A DNA stretch of 31,130 nt from Candidatus Woesearchaeota archaeon (GTDB lineage: Archaea; Nanobdellota; Nanobdellia; Woesearchaeales; GW2011-AR4), in contig JAHWGX010000101.1 of assembly GCA_019323655.1 (NCBI GenBank), forward strand, positions 1 through 31,130, given 5' to 3'. The notes beneath the pieces were generated by a model. The model was given only the letters and a program-made list of their open reading frames with translations. It had not been told where the DNA came from and searched no databases. The position numbers were made by a program, and so were the translations under genes. Numbering within the stretch: the stretch's first letter is position 1; each line of letters starts with the position of its first letter. This document shows, in pieces, positions 15,861 to 23,694 of the stretch.

Positions 15861-15896
15861 TATATATTTAAAATAACTTATAAAATAAAAAAGGAG
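15861..15896 (+). promoter_or_regulatory. TATA box and strong ribosome site of the DUF5654 gene
   Basis: A TATA-like tatatattta (about 15861-15870) and a Shine-Dalgarno aaggag (15891-15896) precede the ATG at 15904. This gene therefore has a short leader, unlike the leaderless genes nearby. Confidence 0.5.
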
Positions 15897-15903
15897 TAGA
15901 ATA

Positions 15904-16143
15904 ATGAAATCTGAAGTTACAGAAAAAATAGCAGCTTTGATGACAGCCGCTTTTGGTTTAGTTGCTGCTTTGGCATGGAACGATGCAATTAAAGCATTAT
16001 TTGTTGGCCCATGCGGAAGTGAGGGTGCAGGGGCACTATGTGCACTTTCATCTGGAGGGCCTTGGGCTTATGCAGTAATTGTTACGATAATAGCAGTAAT
16101 CGCTACCGTATGGATTGCTAAAATTGCTGGGAAAAGTAAGTGA
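15904..16143 (+). CDS. DUF5654 family small membrane protein
   Basis: A 79-residue protein with two hydrophobic segments (about 9-30 and 54-73). It has the pattern TAAFGLVAALAWNDAIKALF followed by PWAYAVIVTIIAVIATVWI, which I associate with DUF5654, a family common in archaea and without known function. A short Gly/Cys-containing loop (GPCGSEGAGALCALSSGG) joins the two helices; its two cysteines could pair if it faces the outside. It has its own promoter and a strong ribosome site. The ZPR1 gene follows but appears to have a separate promoter. Confidence 0.8.
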   Translation: MKSEVTEKIAALMTAAFGLVAALAWNDAIKALFVGPCGSEGAGALCALSSGGPWAYAVIVTIIAVIATVWIAKIAGKSK

Positions 16144-16251
16144 TTTGTGTTGTTAGCAAAGACTCTTTTGGCGAAGTTTCTCTTTAACCTAAAAAACCAA
16201 CAACTTTCAAAAACCAAAAACTATAAAAACAGAATTGCTTATTTTTTTCCT

Positions 16252-16782
16252 ATGTCAAAACCAGAGACTCTGTCAGGGCAGCCCTGCCCATTGTGCCATA
16301 AGAATACTTTGGCACTTACCGAGGAAAATACAGAAGTTCCTTACTTTGGCAAGGTTTTTGTTTTTTCTATGACATGCGTTAACTGCAAATACCACAAGGC
16401 AGACATAGAGGCTGCTGAAAAAAAAGAGCCATGCAAATACACTTTTGAAATCTCCAATGAGAAAGACATGAAAGTAAGGGTTGTAAAAAGCTCTGAGGCG
16501 ACAGTCAAAATACCTCATATAACAACAATAACTCCAGGCCCGGCTTCCCAGGGCTTTGTAACAAACATAGAGGGAATACTCAACAGGGTAAAGCACCAGA
16601 TTGAGACAGCAAGGGACACTGCTGAGGACGACGAGGACAAAAAAAAGGCAAAAAACCTGCTTAAAAAATTATTAAGGATAATGTGGGGCCAGGAAAAGCA
16701 GAAAATAATAATTGAAGACCCTTCTGGAAACAGCGCTATAATAAGCGATAAAGCTGAGAAAAGTTCTTTGAAGGCAAAATAG
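16252..16782 (+). CDS. ZPR1-type zinc finger protein
   Basis: A 176-residue protein with one ZPR1 module: CPLC and CVNC pairs (near residues 12-15 and 42-45) enclose LTEENTEVPYFGKVFVFSMTC, followed by the beta-rich region with SSEATVKIPHITTITPGPASQGFVTNIEGIL typical of ZPR1. Archaeal homologues have one module, eukaryotic ones two. Eukaryotic ZPR1 assists folding of EF-1A, whose gene lies about 1.5 kb away here on the other strand; a similar role is plausible but inferred. The frame is open from 16147, but the ATG at 16252 begins the family N-terminus and sits about 27 bases after a TATA-like ctataaaaac (16221-16230), so it was chosen. Confidence 0.87.
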   Translation: MSKPETLSGQPCPLCHKNTLALTEENTEVPYFGKVFVFSMTCVNCKYHKADIEAAEKKEPCKYTFEISNEKDMKVRVVKSSEATVKIPHITTITPGPASQGFVTNIEGILNRVKHQIETARDTAEDDEDKKKAKNLLKKLLRIMWGQEKQKIIIEDPSGNSAIISDKAEKSSLKAK

Positions 16783-16786
16783 AATA

Positions 16787-17338
16787 TTATTCAATCAACT
16801 TGATAGCATCCTTTCTCCTTTCTTTTTGCGTGGGCTTCTCATCAGCATAGCCAAAAGCTACCGTAAGCACCAATTCATAATTTTCAGGGAAATTCAGCTT
16901 TTCAATAATATCCTTTTCGTCCTTAATGTGCCTTGCCATACCTATTGGGCATGATGCAATTCCCATTGAGCATGCAGCCAGCATCATGTTTTCTGCTGCC
17001 ATAGAGCAGTCAATTGCTGACCAGGGGTTTTCCCTGTCCCCTAAAATAAACGCAACCAAAGGCGCAGAATAAAATATAGCGTCTTTTTTTGTTTCTGCGC
17101 GCTGCTTTACAAAAGAATACCTCGGATTATTGATAAGCTTGTCCTGTATCCTTTTGCCCACTTCCATTATTAATTCCTTATTTGTTACTGCAATGAATTT
17201 CCATGTTTGCAAATTCCTTGCAGAAGGAGCCCGTAAGCCGCATTCCAGTATCTCCTTAACTTTTCCCTTTTCTATTGGCTTGTCTTTATAGGCTCTTACA
17301 GACCTTCTTGATTTAATTGTTTTTATTGTTTCGTTCAT
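16787..17338 (-). CDS. Nitroreductase-family FMN oxidoreductase
   Basis: A 183-residue flavoprotein. The N-terminus IKSRRSVRAYKDKPIE carries the FMN-phosphate-binding arginine/serine cluster, APSARNLQTWKFIAV (about 37-51) fits the second FMN contact, and AAENMMLAACSMGIASCPIGM (about 112-132) is the dimer/FMN-binding helix. Members reduce nitro compounds, quinones or flavins with NAD(P)H. The physiological substrate cannot be told. It ends four bases from the convergent ZPR1 gene and lies downstream of the SRPBCC gene with a 58-base gap, so it may belong to the EF-1A/S10 transcript or be separate. Confidence 0.9.
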   Translation of the reverse strand: MNETIKTIKSRRSVRAYKDKPIEKGKVKEILECGLRAPSARNLQTWKFIAVTNKELIMEVGKRIQDKLINNPRYSFVKQRAETKKDAIFYSAPLVAFILGDRENPWSAIDCSMAAENMMLAACSMGIASCPIGMARHIKDEKDIIEKLNFPENYELVLTVAFGYADEKPTQKERRKDAIKLIE

Positions 17339-17396
17339 GGAAAATCACCCTAAGACCATTGACGATTTTGTTAATAAAGCTGTGCAGAATAAAATA

Positions 17397-17831
17397 TTAT
17401 CGCTTTTCCGCTTCCCTTTTAAGCCCGTTAAGAAACTGCCAAAAATATTTTTCAAATTTATGTTTGATGAAGGGGAATATTACTGGAGCTAATGGCCCTT
17501 TGAAATGCTCTATGTTAGCAACCTTTGTTTTTTTGTTTATCCCCTCAAATTTAAATGTATGCACTCCCTTAAGCAGTTTTCTTCTGCCCTCCCATGTTGC
17601 ATAAGCGCCCGGCTTTATCTTGATTATTTGGGGGTTAGAATTGATTTTTTTAATCGGATAAACTCCTTTCATGACCTGCTTAAAAGTGGAATTTAAAGCC
17701 CATTTTTTCCCGGAAGTCCAACAGGCATCAAGAACATAGCCACCCCATTTAGGCCATTTCTCTAATTCAGAAAAAACTCTCCAAACCTTTTTTACCGGAG
17801 CATTAATAATAATTTCTTTATAAATCCGCAT
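17397..17831 (-). CDS. SRPBCC (START-like) domain protein
   Basis: A 144-residue single-domain protein of the helix-grip fold that binds hydrophobic ligands in a cavity. The start MRIYKEIIINAPVKKVWRVFSELEKWPKWGG is the standard opening strand and helix of SRPBCC proteins; the C-terminal long helix is FPFIKHKFEKYFWQFLNGLKREA. A GTG at 17864 overlaps the S10 stop (GTGA type) and would add 11 residues by translational coupling. The ATG at 17831 gives the canonical N-terminus, so the true start is uncertain between them. The ligand is unknown. Confidence 0.75.
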   Translation of the reverse strand: MRIYKEIIINAPVKKVWRVFSELEKWPKWGGYVLDACWTSGKKWALNSTFKQVMKGVYPIKKINSNPQIIKIKPGAYATWEGRRKLLKGVHTFKFEGINKKTKVANIEHFKGPLAPVIFPFIKHKFEKYFWQFLNGLKREAEKR

Positions 17832-17860
17832 CTTTATTTTTATAAAGCTTAAGAATAAAC

Positions 17861-18169
17861 TCACTCAATCATCTCTATCTCAATATTTAGACCCTCAGGA
17901 ATAGGAACCCTCATAACAAGCCTCAAAGCCCTCTCATCAAGGCCCAAATCAATTAATCTTTTGTGCACCCTCATCTCGTACCTTTCCCACGTGGCGCTGC
18001 CCTCACCATCAGGGCTTTTTCTTGTTGTAACCCTCAATTTCTTGGTAGGCAGGGGTATCGGCCCTCTCATCTCAACACCCGTTTTTGTCGCAATATCGCT
18101 TATATAACTACAAACTTCGTTTATCTTGTTTATGTCGATACTCGCTAGTTTAATCCTTGCCTTCTGCAT
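17861..18169 (-). CDS. rps10: Small-subunit ribosomal protein S10
   Basis: A 102-residue ribosomal protein of the S10p/S20e family. The recognisable core is ARIKLASIDINKINEVCSYISDIATKTGVEMRGPIPLPTKK followed by RKSPDGEGSATWERYEMRVHKRLIDL. It follows the EF-1A gene by 65 bases on the same strand, the arrangement seen in many archaeal str operons. Its TGA overlaps a GTG that may start the next gene. Confidence 0.96.
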   Translation of the reverse strand: MQKARIKLASIDINKINEVCSYISDIATKTGVEMRGPIPLPTKKLRVTTRKSPDGEGSATWERYEMRVHKRLIDLGLDERALRLVMRVPIPEGLNIEIEMIE

Positions 18170-18234
18170 TTTACTGTCCCATGATAAGCTCTTAACTAAT
18201 CATGAATTGAATAAATTGAGGGTGATAAGCCTTT

Positions 18235-19524
18235 TCACTCTTTTTTTACCAAATCAATGCACATTCCGGCAGCAACTGTTGTGCCAGAGTCCCTTACTGC
18301 AAACCTTGACATCTGCGGAATGTCTTTTTGCTTTTCTATCACTAAGGGTGTTATGGGCTTTATCTTTACAATAGCAGCATCCCCGTTCTTAATAAAGTCC
18401 GGGTTCTCTTCTTTTGTCTGCCCGGTTGCCGGATCCAATTTTTTCTCTATCTTGAGTATCTGGCATGCTACCTGCGCTGTGTGTATGTGGAATACCGGAG
18501 TATAGCCTACAGTAACAACAGTCGGATGGTTTAAGACAACCATCTGCGCAGTGAACTCTGTTGCAACAGTGGGCACATTGTCAGTATGTCCCAGAACATC
18601 CCCTCTTGCAATGTCCTTTTCTCCAATGCCCCTTACGTTAAATCCTATGTTGTCTCCCGGTTCAGCCTGCTGCATCTGCTCATGGTGCATTTCTATTGAT
18701 TTAACCTCACCTGTAACACCTTTGCCTTCTCTTGCAGGAACTACTATGACTTTGTCTCCTACTTTCATAACTCCTGTCTCAACCCTTCCTACAGGAACAA
18801 CGCCTATGCCTGTAATCTTATAGACGTCTTGAATCGGTAATCTTAATGGAAGCTGGGTTGGCTTCTCCGGCTCTTTTAACATATCCAAAGTTTCCAGCAA
18901 AGTCTTGCCTGTGTACCATGCCATGTTCTGTGATTTTGTGGCTACATTATCACCAACCAAAGAAGCTCCCGGGACAAATGGAATTTCATCCGGCTTGTAG
19001 CCTACGCTCCTTAGCAGGTCTGAAACCTGTTTCTTTACTTCCTCAAACCTTTTTTGCTCATACTTGGCCATGTCCATCTTGTTTACATAAACAACAAGCT
19101 GGTTAACGCCTAATGTCCTTGCCAGGAAAACATGCTCTTTTGTTTGTGCCTGCACTCCATCGCCAGGATTGCCGCTTACAACAAGGACGCCGGCATCTGC
19201 CTGCGAAGCGCCTGTAATCATGTTTTTGATAAAGTCTTTATGCCCCGGAGCGTCTATAATTGTAAAGTAATACTTTGGGCTTTCAAATTTCTTGTGCGCC
19301 AAATCAATTGTAAGGCCTCTCTCCTGCTCTTCCTTAAGGTTATCCATCACAAAGGCAAACTCAAATCCTGATTTGCCAAGCTCTTTTGCCTTGTCCTTCA
19401 GCTTCCTCATAGCCTGCTCATCAATATTTTTTGTGTCGTAAAGCAGCCTGCCTACTGAAGTGCTTTTTCCATGATCAACATGACCAATAAACACAAGATT
19501 AATGTGTATTTTTCCTTTTGCCAT
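18235..19524 (-). CDS. tuf: Translation elongation factor 1A (EF-1 alpha)
   Basis: A 429-residue GTPase that brings aminoacyl-tRNA to the ribosome. G1 is GHVDHGKS (14-21), followed by TSVGRLLYDT, where Leu is commoner after the first Thr or Ser. G3 is DAPGH, G4 is NKMD, and domains 2 and 3 follow with GRVETGVMKVGD and FAVRDSGTTVAAGM. The sequence is of the archaeal/eukaryotic type, not bacterial EF-Tu. A GGAGGA ribosome site (19531-19536) precedes the ATG and a TATA-like ctttataaat lies upstream, so it is a well-expressed gene with a leader of about 40 bases. S10 follows. Confidence 0.97.
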   Translation of the reverse strand: MAKGKIHINLVFIGHVDHGKSTSVGRLLYDTKNIDEQAMRKLKDKAKELGKSGFEFAFVMDNLKEEQERGLTIDLAHKKFESPKYYFTIIDAPGHKDFIKNMITGASQADAGVLVVSGNPGDGVQAQTKEHVFLARTLGVNQLVVYVNKMDMAKYEQKRFEEVKKQVSDLLRSVGYKPDEIPFVPGASLVGDNVATKSQNMAWYTGKTLLETLDMLKEPEKPTQLPLRLPIQDVYKITGIGVVPVGRVETGVMKVGDKVIVVPAREGKGVTGEVKSIEMHHEQMQQAEPGDNIGFNVRGIGEKDIARGDVLGHTDNVPTVATEFTAQMVVLNHPTVVTVGYTPVFHIHTAQVACQILKIEKKLDPATGQTKEENPDFIKNGDAAIVKIKPITPLVIEKQKDIPQMSRFAVRDSGTTVAAGMCIDLVKKE

Positions 19525-19581
19525 TTTTACTCCTCCATATAAGTTATTTTCAATAATTTATCCAACTTGGAAATAGTAGGA

Positions 19582-19591
19582 CATTTATAAA
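19582..19591 (-). promoter_or_regulatory. TATA box of the EF-1A/S10 unit
   Basis: CTTTATAAAT on the minus strand lies about 60 bases before the EF-1A ATG, leaving a leader of roughly 35-40 bases that contains a GGAGGA ribosome site. The rest of the 215-base gap up to the Fic gene has no gene that I can support. Confidence 0.5.
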
Positions 19592-19717
19592 GATTATGGT
19601 TTTTGATTCTGATGCGTTAAAGGGTGATTTGGGCAAAAATTAGTAAGATGGTGTGTTGAGGATAACAGCAAAATGGCTAATCGGCGCATTATGCTGGCAC
19701 CCAAACAGAACTGGTTG

Positions 19718-19733
19718 TTGTATGTGCACAATT
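19718..19733. repeat. 16-bp inverted repeat, left copy, just after the Fic gene
   Basis: TTGTATGTGCACAATT is the exact reverse complement of 20719-20734. The pair brackets the Fic-domain gene, enclosing 1,017 bases. It contains the core GTATGTGC and the palindrome TGTGCACA. No clear target-site duplication flanks it. Confidence 0.75.
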
Positions 19734-19739
19734 TAAGTA

Positions 19740-20678
19740 TTATTCTTTTTTGCTGTGCCCGTAACTTCGTATTTGGTCTATAATAAGTCTAAGCATTCTG
19801 GAGATATAGTCTTTGTAATTGCCCTTGTCAGCAATATCTAATGATTGGTAATATTGCTCCCTCTTTTCAAAGGGGATAAAAAACATAGGAAAACCTTTTT
19901 TCATCAGAATAAAGTTCATAATTGTTCTGGCTGTCCTGCCGTTTCCATCTTCAAAAGGATGTATCCATGCTAATTTAGCATGTATTAAAGTAGCTAATTC
20001 AAAAGGATGCAGTTTGGTTTTTTTTGCGCTATACCATTTAAAGAAGTTCAGCAAATGCTTTTTTACTTCAGTATGTGGTGGCGGAACATGATCTGAGCCC
20101 TGTATTTTTACATTAAAAAACCTAATCCTCCCACCATAGACTACGCCAGTGTTTTTTGTGAGTATTCCATTAACTTTTTCAAGGAACTGTGTGTTTAAAT
20201 CTCCTTTGTAATTTTTTATGTAATCAAGGCATTCCTTTCCATTTATGGCTTCATTGTAATCCTCTGCCCGTACTCCAGAAGGTATAACCTTGTCTTTTAG
20301 GATTAATGCTGTCTGCCTTAAAGTAAGTCTGTTGCCTTCAATTGCGTTAGAATGATATGTGAATCTTATTACAAAATCCTCGTTTAGTTTTTCTTTTACG
20401 CTTTTTGGAACATGTTTAAGCCATACTTTGTAGCTTTCCTTTAAATCCTGCAGGGTTTCTGCGTCTTCTTCTGAAAGGTAAGCATATTTTGATGTTTTCA
20501 GAAAGGGTTTTGCCTTGTCTTCTATCTCTTTAGTGTATTTTTTAAGCTCTTCTTTTGAGGGTTTTTTATCCCCCAAGAAAATCCTTACTTTTTTCCACTT
20601 GTTTAGCTTTAGCCTTATGTTTTTAGTAAGGTAATAATAGTCTTTTTTCCCCCTCCTTAGCGTTTCAATATAAGTCAT
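19740..20678 (-). CDS. Fic-domain protein, probable self-inhibited AMP-transferase
   Basis: A 312-residue Fic protein. The catalytic motif HPFEDGNGRTAR (240-251) is complete, with the base His240 and the metal-binding Asp/Glu position filled by Asp. An N-terminal inhibitory motif of the (S/T)xxxE(G/N) type is present as SNAIEGN (110-116), so activity should be held off until the helix moves. Such enzymes usually move AMP or another phosphate group from a nucleotide onto protein hydroxyls; the target is unknown. GTG at 20696 would add six residues, but the ATG at 20678 lies about 26 bases after the TATA-like gatttatata and fits a leaderless start. Copies of GTATGTGC lie on both sides of that TATA box. 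Confidence 0.9.
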   Translation of the reverse strand: MTYIETLRRGKKDYYYLTKNIRLKLNKWKKVRIFLGDKKPSKEELKKYTKEIEDKAKPFLKTSKYAYLSEEDAETLQDLKESYKVWLKHVPKSVKEKLNEDFVIRFTYHSNAIEGNRLTLRQTALILKDKVIPSGVRAEDYNEAINGKECLDYIKNYKGDLNTQFLEKVNGILTKNTGVVYGGRIRFFNVKIQGSDHVPPPHTEVKKHLLNFFKWYSAKKTKLHPFELATLIHAKLAWIHPFEDGNGRTARTIMNFILMKKGFPMFFIPFEKREQYYQSLDIADKGNYKDYISRMLRLIIDQIRSYGHSKKE

Positions 20679-20692
20679 AAGGTAATATAAGG

Positions 20693-20732
20693 GCACATAC
20701 TATATAAATCTTTCGGTTAATTGTGCACATAC
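20693..20732 (-). promoter_or_regulatory. Fic promoter with two GTATGTGC boxes around the TATA element
   Basis: On the minus strand GTATGTGC occurs at 20725-20732 and at 20693-20700, 32 bases apart in the same orientation, with the TATA-like gatttatata (20701-20710) between. The downstream copy sits between TATA box and start codon, a typical repressor position. A third copy, in the opposite orientation, follows the gene at 19720-19727. A binding site for a regulator, possibly including Fic itself, is inferred. Confidence 0.45.
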
Positions 20733-20734
20733 AA
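20719..20734. repeat. 16-bp inverted repeat, right copy, upstream of the Fic gene
   Basis: AATTGTGCACATACAA is the exact reverse complement of 19718-19733. It overlaps the upstream GTATGTGC box of the Fic promoter. Identity stops sharply at 16 bases on both sides. Confidence 0.75.
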
Positions 20735-20773
20735 GTTATAAAGACAGTTGATGACAAAAAGGCCGAGAAACAC

Positions 20774-21085
20774 CTATTTATACCCAATCCTCATAAACCC
20801 CTTGCAGTTTAGGCAGTAATAAACCATATGGCCCTTATGCGTCCTTACCCTGCAGTTTCTTCCAGGAACCAGATAGCTGCGGCAGTTCTTGCAGATCCTT
20901 CTCTTTAATGTTAAAGGCAGATTTACCTTGTATTTCATAGCTGTTCTTCTTGCCTTTTTTGCATACTTATCGGCTAAATCAGGATTTTCATCAAAAGCTT
21001 TTTTGGCTTCAGCAAACAGCTTTTTTATCTCTTCCAAAGCAAGGATTTTCTGCTGCTTTAGCGTTCCCTTGTATTTCTTCCTCAT
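20774..21085 (-). CDS. rnp4: RNase P protein component 4 (Rpr2/Rpp21 type)
   Basis: A 103-residue subunit of archaeal RNase P, the ribonucleoprotein that matures tRNA 5' ends. It has the two long N-terminal helices (KQQKILALEEIKKLFAEAKKAF and DLADKYAKKARRTAMKYKVNLP) and the zinc-binding C-terminal part with ICKNC (about 67-71) and YYCLNC (about 92-97) around SYLVPGRNCRVR. This matches Rnp4/Rpp21. The minus-strand start lies close to an AT box shared with the divergent coiled-coil gene. Confidence 0.93.
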   Translation of the reverse strand: MRKKYKGTLKQQKILALEEIKKLFAEAKKAFDENPDLADKYAKKARRTAMKYKVNLPLTLKRRICKNCRSYLVPGRNCRVRTHKGHMVYYCLNCKGFMRIGYK

Positions 21086-21095
21086 ATTTTACTAA

Positions 21096-21112
21096 AGTTT
21101 TATAAAAATATA
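21096..21112. promoter_or_regulatory. Shared divergent TATA-like element
   Basis: The run gttttataaaaatata is the only TATA-like sequence in the 44 bases between the ATG of rnp4 (21085, minus) and the ATG of the coiled-coil gene (21130, plus). Read in either direction it lies about 20-27 bases from the start codon, so both genes may use one AT box with leaderless starts. Confidence 0.45.
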
Positions 21113-21129
21113 ATAACTTTCCTATTTAG

Positions 21130-22383
21130 ATGCTTAATTTCATAAAAAAATTCTTTGCAAAAGAGGAAATTCCGGAAGAAAAAATAGGGCTTGGCCAGCT
21201 TAGCGCATGGCTGGACGAAAAGGCAAAACCCATATTTGAAGAGCTGAATGCCGCTATCAGCAGGGCAATAAGCAGCTTAAATGACGAAAAACAAAAACTT
21301 TTCAAAAATCTGGAAATACTGGAAAAGGCAAAGCTTCAGAACCCGAAAATACCTGAGCGCATAAAAACAATAATGGAAGGCAACAGGTCTGCGTTTATCA
21401 AAAAGGTCTCGCTCTTATTCAGCAATATTGACTTAAGCTATACAGATTATGATGAACTGATAAAAAAATGCCAGAGTATTATAAATGAGCTGGATGCATT
21501 GGCAAAATCAACTGCAAAAAGCTACCAGGTTTTAAATGAATTTTTTGCGCGCGAAGCTGGAAATGCTGCTTCAAACATCAAAAAGGCAGAGGACTTCTTA
21601 AAGGAAATAATTGAGATTGCCGCAAGCAGCAAAATATCAAAGTTAAAAAAAACTAAGAGCGATATTGAAGAGATAAAAGGCAAGATAGAATTAAAGAAGC
21701 AATATTTGCAGAGGCTGTGGGATGAAAAAAACACCCTTAAAAACATTGAAAATGAGAAATTAACGGCAGAGAGCAAAATCAGGGAAATCCTGTCAGGAAA
21801 AGACTACAGGGATTTTGAAAACCTGCTTGTGGAGAAAAAAAGCAACGAGTTCAAGTTAGTGGAAATTGAAAACACTTTATTCCATGATTTTTCTGTTATT
21901 GAAAAAGCCCTAAAGAAATATTCAAAAATAGCTTTTGAGAATGAAAATTTAATTGTGGCTTACCTAAAAAACCCTATAAAAGCATTGGCAAGCGACAATG
22001 GCCTTAAGATAATGAACATATTAAATGACCTGGAAAAATCCATTTCCGGCAACAAGCTGGAGCTTGACGCAAAAAAAATTCAAAAAACAATATCAAAAAT
22101 AAAAGAATTAGACCCCCATTATTTTTCCAATAATAAACACAATTTTGAGGATTTAAATGAAAAACTGGCTAAAATAAGTTTGGATATTGAAAACAACAAA
22201 TCAAATAATGGGCTAAAATTAAAAAGAGAGGAATTAAAAAATATAAAATATAAGATTGAAAATCTAAATAGCAATATCCTAAGCATTAGCAATGGGCTGG
22301 AAAAAATAAATATCAGCGAATTAAAGGAAAATCTGCAGAATGAAATAAATAAAAATTTTAATGCGAAAATTACTGTTGCTTAG
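21130..22383 (+). CDS. Coiled-coil protein of unknown function
   Basis: A 417-residue, almost entirely helical, Lys/Glu/Asn-rich protein. No enzymatic motif, signal peptide or membrane segment is seen. The N-terminus MLNFIKKFFAKEEIPEEKIGLGQLSAWLDEKAKPIFEEL contains an amphipathic helix and then an LGQLSAWLDEK block that looks conserved. Long heptad-like stretches follow (about 45-130, 140-235 and 345-410). It resembles architectural or SMC-like helical proteins only in composition. It may belong to a lineage-specific archaeal family. The ATG has a TATA-like box about 27 bases upstream. The 3' end overlaps the convergent pgk gene by 14 bases. Confidence 0.75.
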   Translation: MLNFIKKFFAKEEIPEEKIGLGQLSAWLDEKAKPIFEELNAAISRAISSLNDEKQKLFKNLEILEKAKLQNPKIPERIKTIMEGNRSAFIKKVSLLFSNIDLSYTDYDELIKKCQSIINELDALAKSTAKSYQVLNEFFAREAGNAASNIKKAEDFLKEIIEIAASSKISKLKKTKSDIEEIKGKIELKKQYLQRLWDEKNTLKNIENEKLTAESKIREILSGKDYRDFENLLVEKKSNEFKLVEIENTLFHDFSVIEKALKKYSKIAFENENLIVAYLKNPIKALASDNGLKIMNILNDLEKSISGNKLELDAKKIQKTISKIKELDPHYFSNNKHNFEDLNEKLAKISLDIENNKSNNGLKLKREELKNIKYKIENLNSNILSISNGLEKINISELKENLQNEINKNFNAKITVA

Positions 22384-23590
22384 ACTTTTTATATGCCTGC
22401 TCTAATGCAGCCAGGGCAGGAAGCTTGCCGTCTTTTTCTATGAACTCCAAAGAAGCCCCTCCGCCTGTGCTCACATGAGTCATCTTATCTCTGAGGCCAA
22501 AACTGTTTATTGCAGCAACAGTATCTCCGCCGCCTGCTATTTTTATTATTTCTAGTGCTCCTAAAAACTCTCCTATTTCTTTTGTGCCTTTGGAAAAATT
22601 TTCAATTTCAAAAACTCCCAAAGGGCCTGCCCACAGGACTGTCTTTGCATTTTTTAATTCTTCTTTGTAGTTTTCAATTGTTTCCGGGCCTATGTCAAGG
22701 CTCATCCATCCTTTTGGAACTTTATCCGCAGCAATAACATTAGTGTCTGCATCCTTGTCAAATTTATCCGCTATTGTAAAGTCTGACGGCAGCAGCAGTT
22801 TTTTTCCTGCCGTACCAATTATCTCTTTTGCAGCGCTGAATGTCTCGTCATCAAACTTTGAAGCCCCGATTTCAAAACCTTTTGCCTTAAGGAAAGTGTT
22901 TGCCAAAACCCCCCCGACAAGTATCTTGTCAGCCTTATCTGCAAGAGCCTTTAATGCTCCAATCTTGTCTGCCTTTGCGCCTGCAACAATAGCAATAAAA
23001 GGCCTTTCAGGGCTTAGTATTTTGCTTAGCTCATTTACTTCCTTCTCAACCAAAAAGCCTGCGCAGCTCGGCAAAAATTTGGTTATTGCGCAGAAGGAGG
23101 CATAGTCCCTGTGGCTCTGCCCAAACCCGTCATTTACATAAACATCAGCAAGGGAAGCAAGTTTTTCTGCATAAGCATCATCATTTTTTGTTTCACCCCT
23201 GTTGAACTGTATGTTTTCCAGCAAAACTATGTCCCCTTCTGGAATATTAGAATCTACACTGTCCAAACCAATTGAATTCTCAGCAAAAACTACATTCATT
23301 CCCAAAATATCGCTCAAGTCCTCTGCAACAGGCTTTAATGTAAGCTCTTTTTTTACTTCCTCAAAGCTCTTTCCTTTCTTGAGCAGCTTTTGCGGCCTTC
23401 CCAAGTGGCTCATCAGGATTATTTTGCAGTTTTTTTCCAGCAGAAAGTTTATTGTCGGCACTGATGCCTTTAATCTCGCGTCATCAGCCACCATGCCTCC
23501 TTTTACCGGAACATTGTAATCAACCCTAACCAGAACCTTTTTCCCCTCTATATCCATATCCCTGAGCTTAAGAAAATTAATTTTGATCAC
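22370..23590 (-). CDS. pgk: Phosphoglycerate kinase
   Basis: A 406-residue glycolytic/gluconeogenic kinase converting 1,3-bisphosphoglycerate and ADP to 3-phosphoglycerate and ATP. Motifs are KVLVRVDYNVP (about 18-28), SHLGRP (about 60-65), the hinge region GWMSLDIGPETI, AGPLGVFE, and the nucleotide-loop GGGDTVAAINSFG, followed by HVSTGGGASLEF. The short-loop pattern looks more bacterial than archaeal to my eye, which is an impression only. The start is GTG at 23590, which overlaps a GGTGATC stretch complementary to the 16S 3' end; no better start lies before the conserved LRDMDIEGKKV. Confidence 0.96.
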   Translation of the reverse strand: MIKINFLKLRDMDIEGKKVLVRVDYNVPVKGGMVADDARLKASVPTINFLLEKNCKIILMSHLGRPQKLLKKGKSFEEVKKELTLKPVAEDLSDILGMNVVFAENSIGLDSVDSNIPEGDIVLLENIQFNRGETKNDDAYAEKLASLADVYVNDGFGQSHRDYASFCAITKFLPSCAGFLVEKEVNELSKILSPERPFIAIVAGAKADKIGALKALADKADKILVGGVLANTFLKAKGFEIGASKFDDETFSAAKEIIGTAGKKLLLPSDFTIADKFDKDADTNVIAADKVPKGWMSLDIGPETIENYKEELKNAKTVLWAGPLGVFEIENFSKGTKEIGEFLGALEIIKIAGGGDTVAAINSFGLRDKMTHVSTGGGASLEFIEKDGKLPALAALEQAYKKSKQQ

Positions 23591-23694
23591 CCCGATAAAG
23601 CCAGTTTGTCTAAGGGTTATTTAAAATTTGTTGTTGCAGATAGGGCATCAAAGAGCTGGTGCCTGAAAAAAAAGAAAAATAAAAAAATTAAAGT

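Noticed and set aside
15812..15903. Search for a tRNA or other stable RNA gene in the short gaps
   Set aside because: No T-loop consensus (GGTTCRA) or cloverleaf pairing was found in this gap or in the other intergenic stretches that I read.
16147..16251. 35-residue N-terminal extension of the ZPR1 protein
   Set aside because: It overlaps the TATA-like box at 16221-16230 and is not part of the family; the ATG at 16252 fits both promoter and family.
19592..19717. Possible structured RNA between EF-1A and Fic (nested GGTG/CACC, TGTT/AACA and GCAT/ATGC pairings)
   Set aside because: The stems are four bases each and easily arise by chance; there are no C/D or H/ACA hallmarks and no match to a known RNA.
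19718..20734. Fic unit as an ordinary insertion sequence
   Set aside because: The inverted repeats look like ends, but the gene is not a transposase and no target-site duplication is visible, so it is reported only as an open finding.
22692..23105. Long open frame opposite pgk, and similar frames opposite hppA, EF-1A and the secreted protein
   Set aside because: These are antisense shadows of strongly recognised genes, with low-complexity Ser/Leu/Ala-rich translations and no promoter or ribosome-site support.
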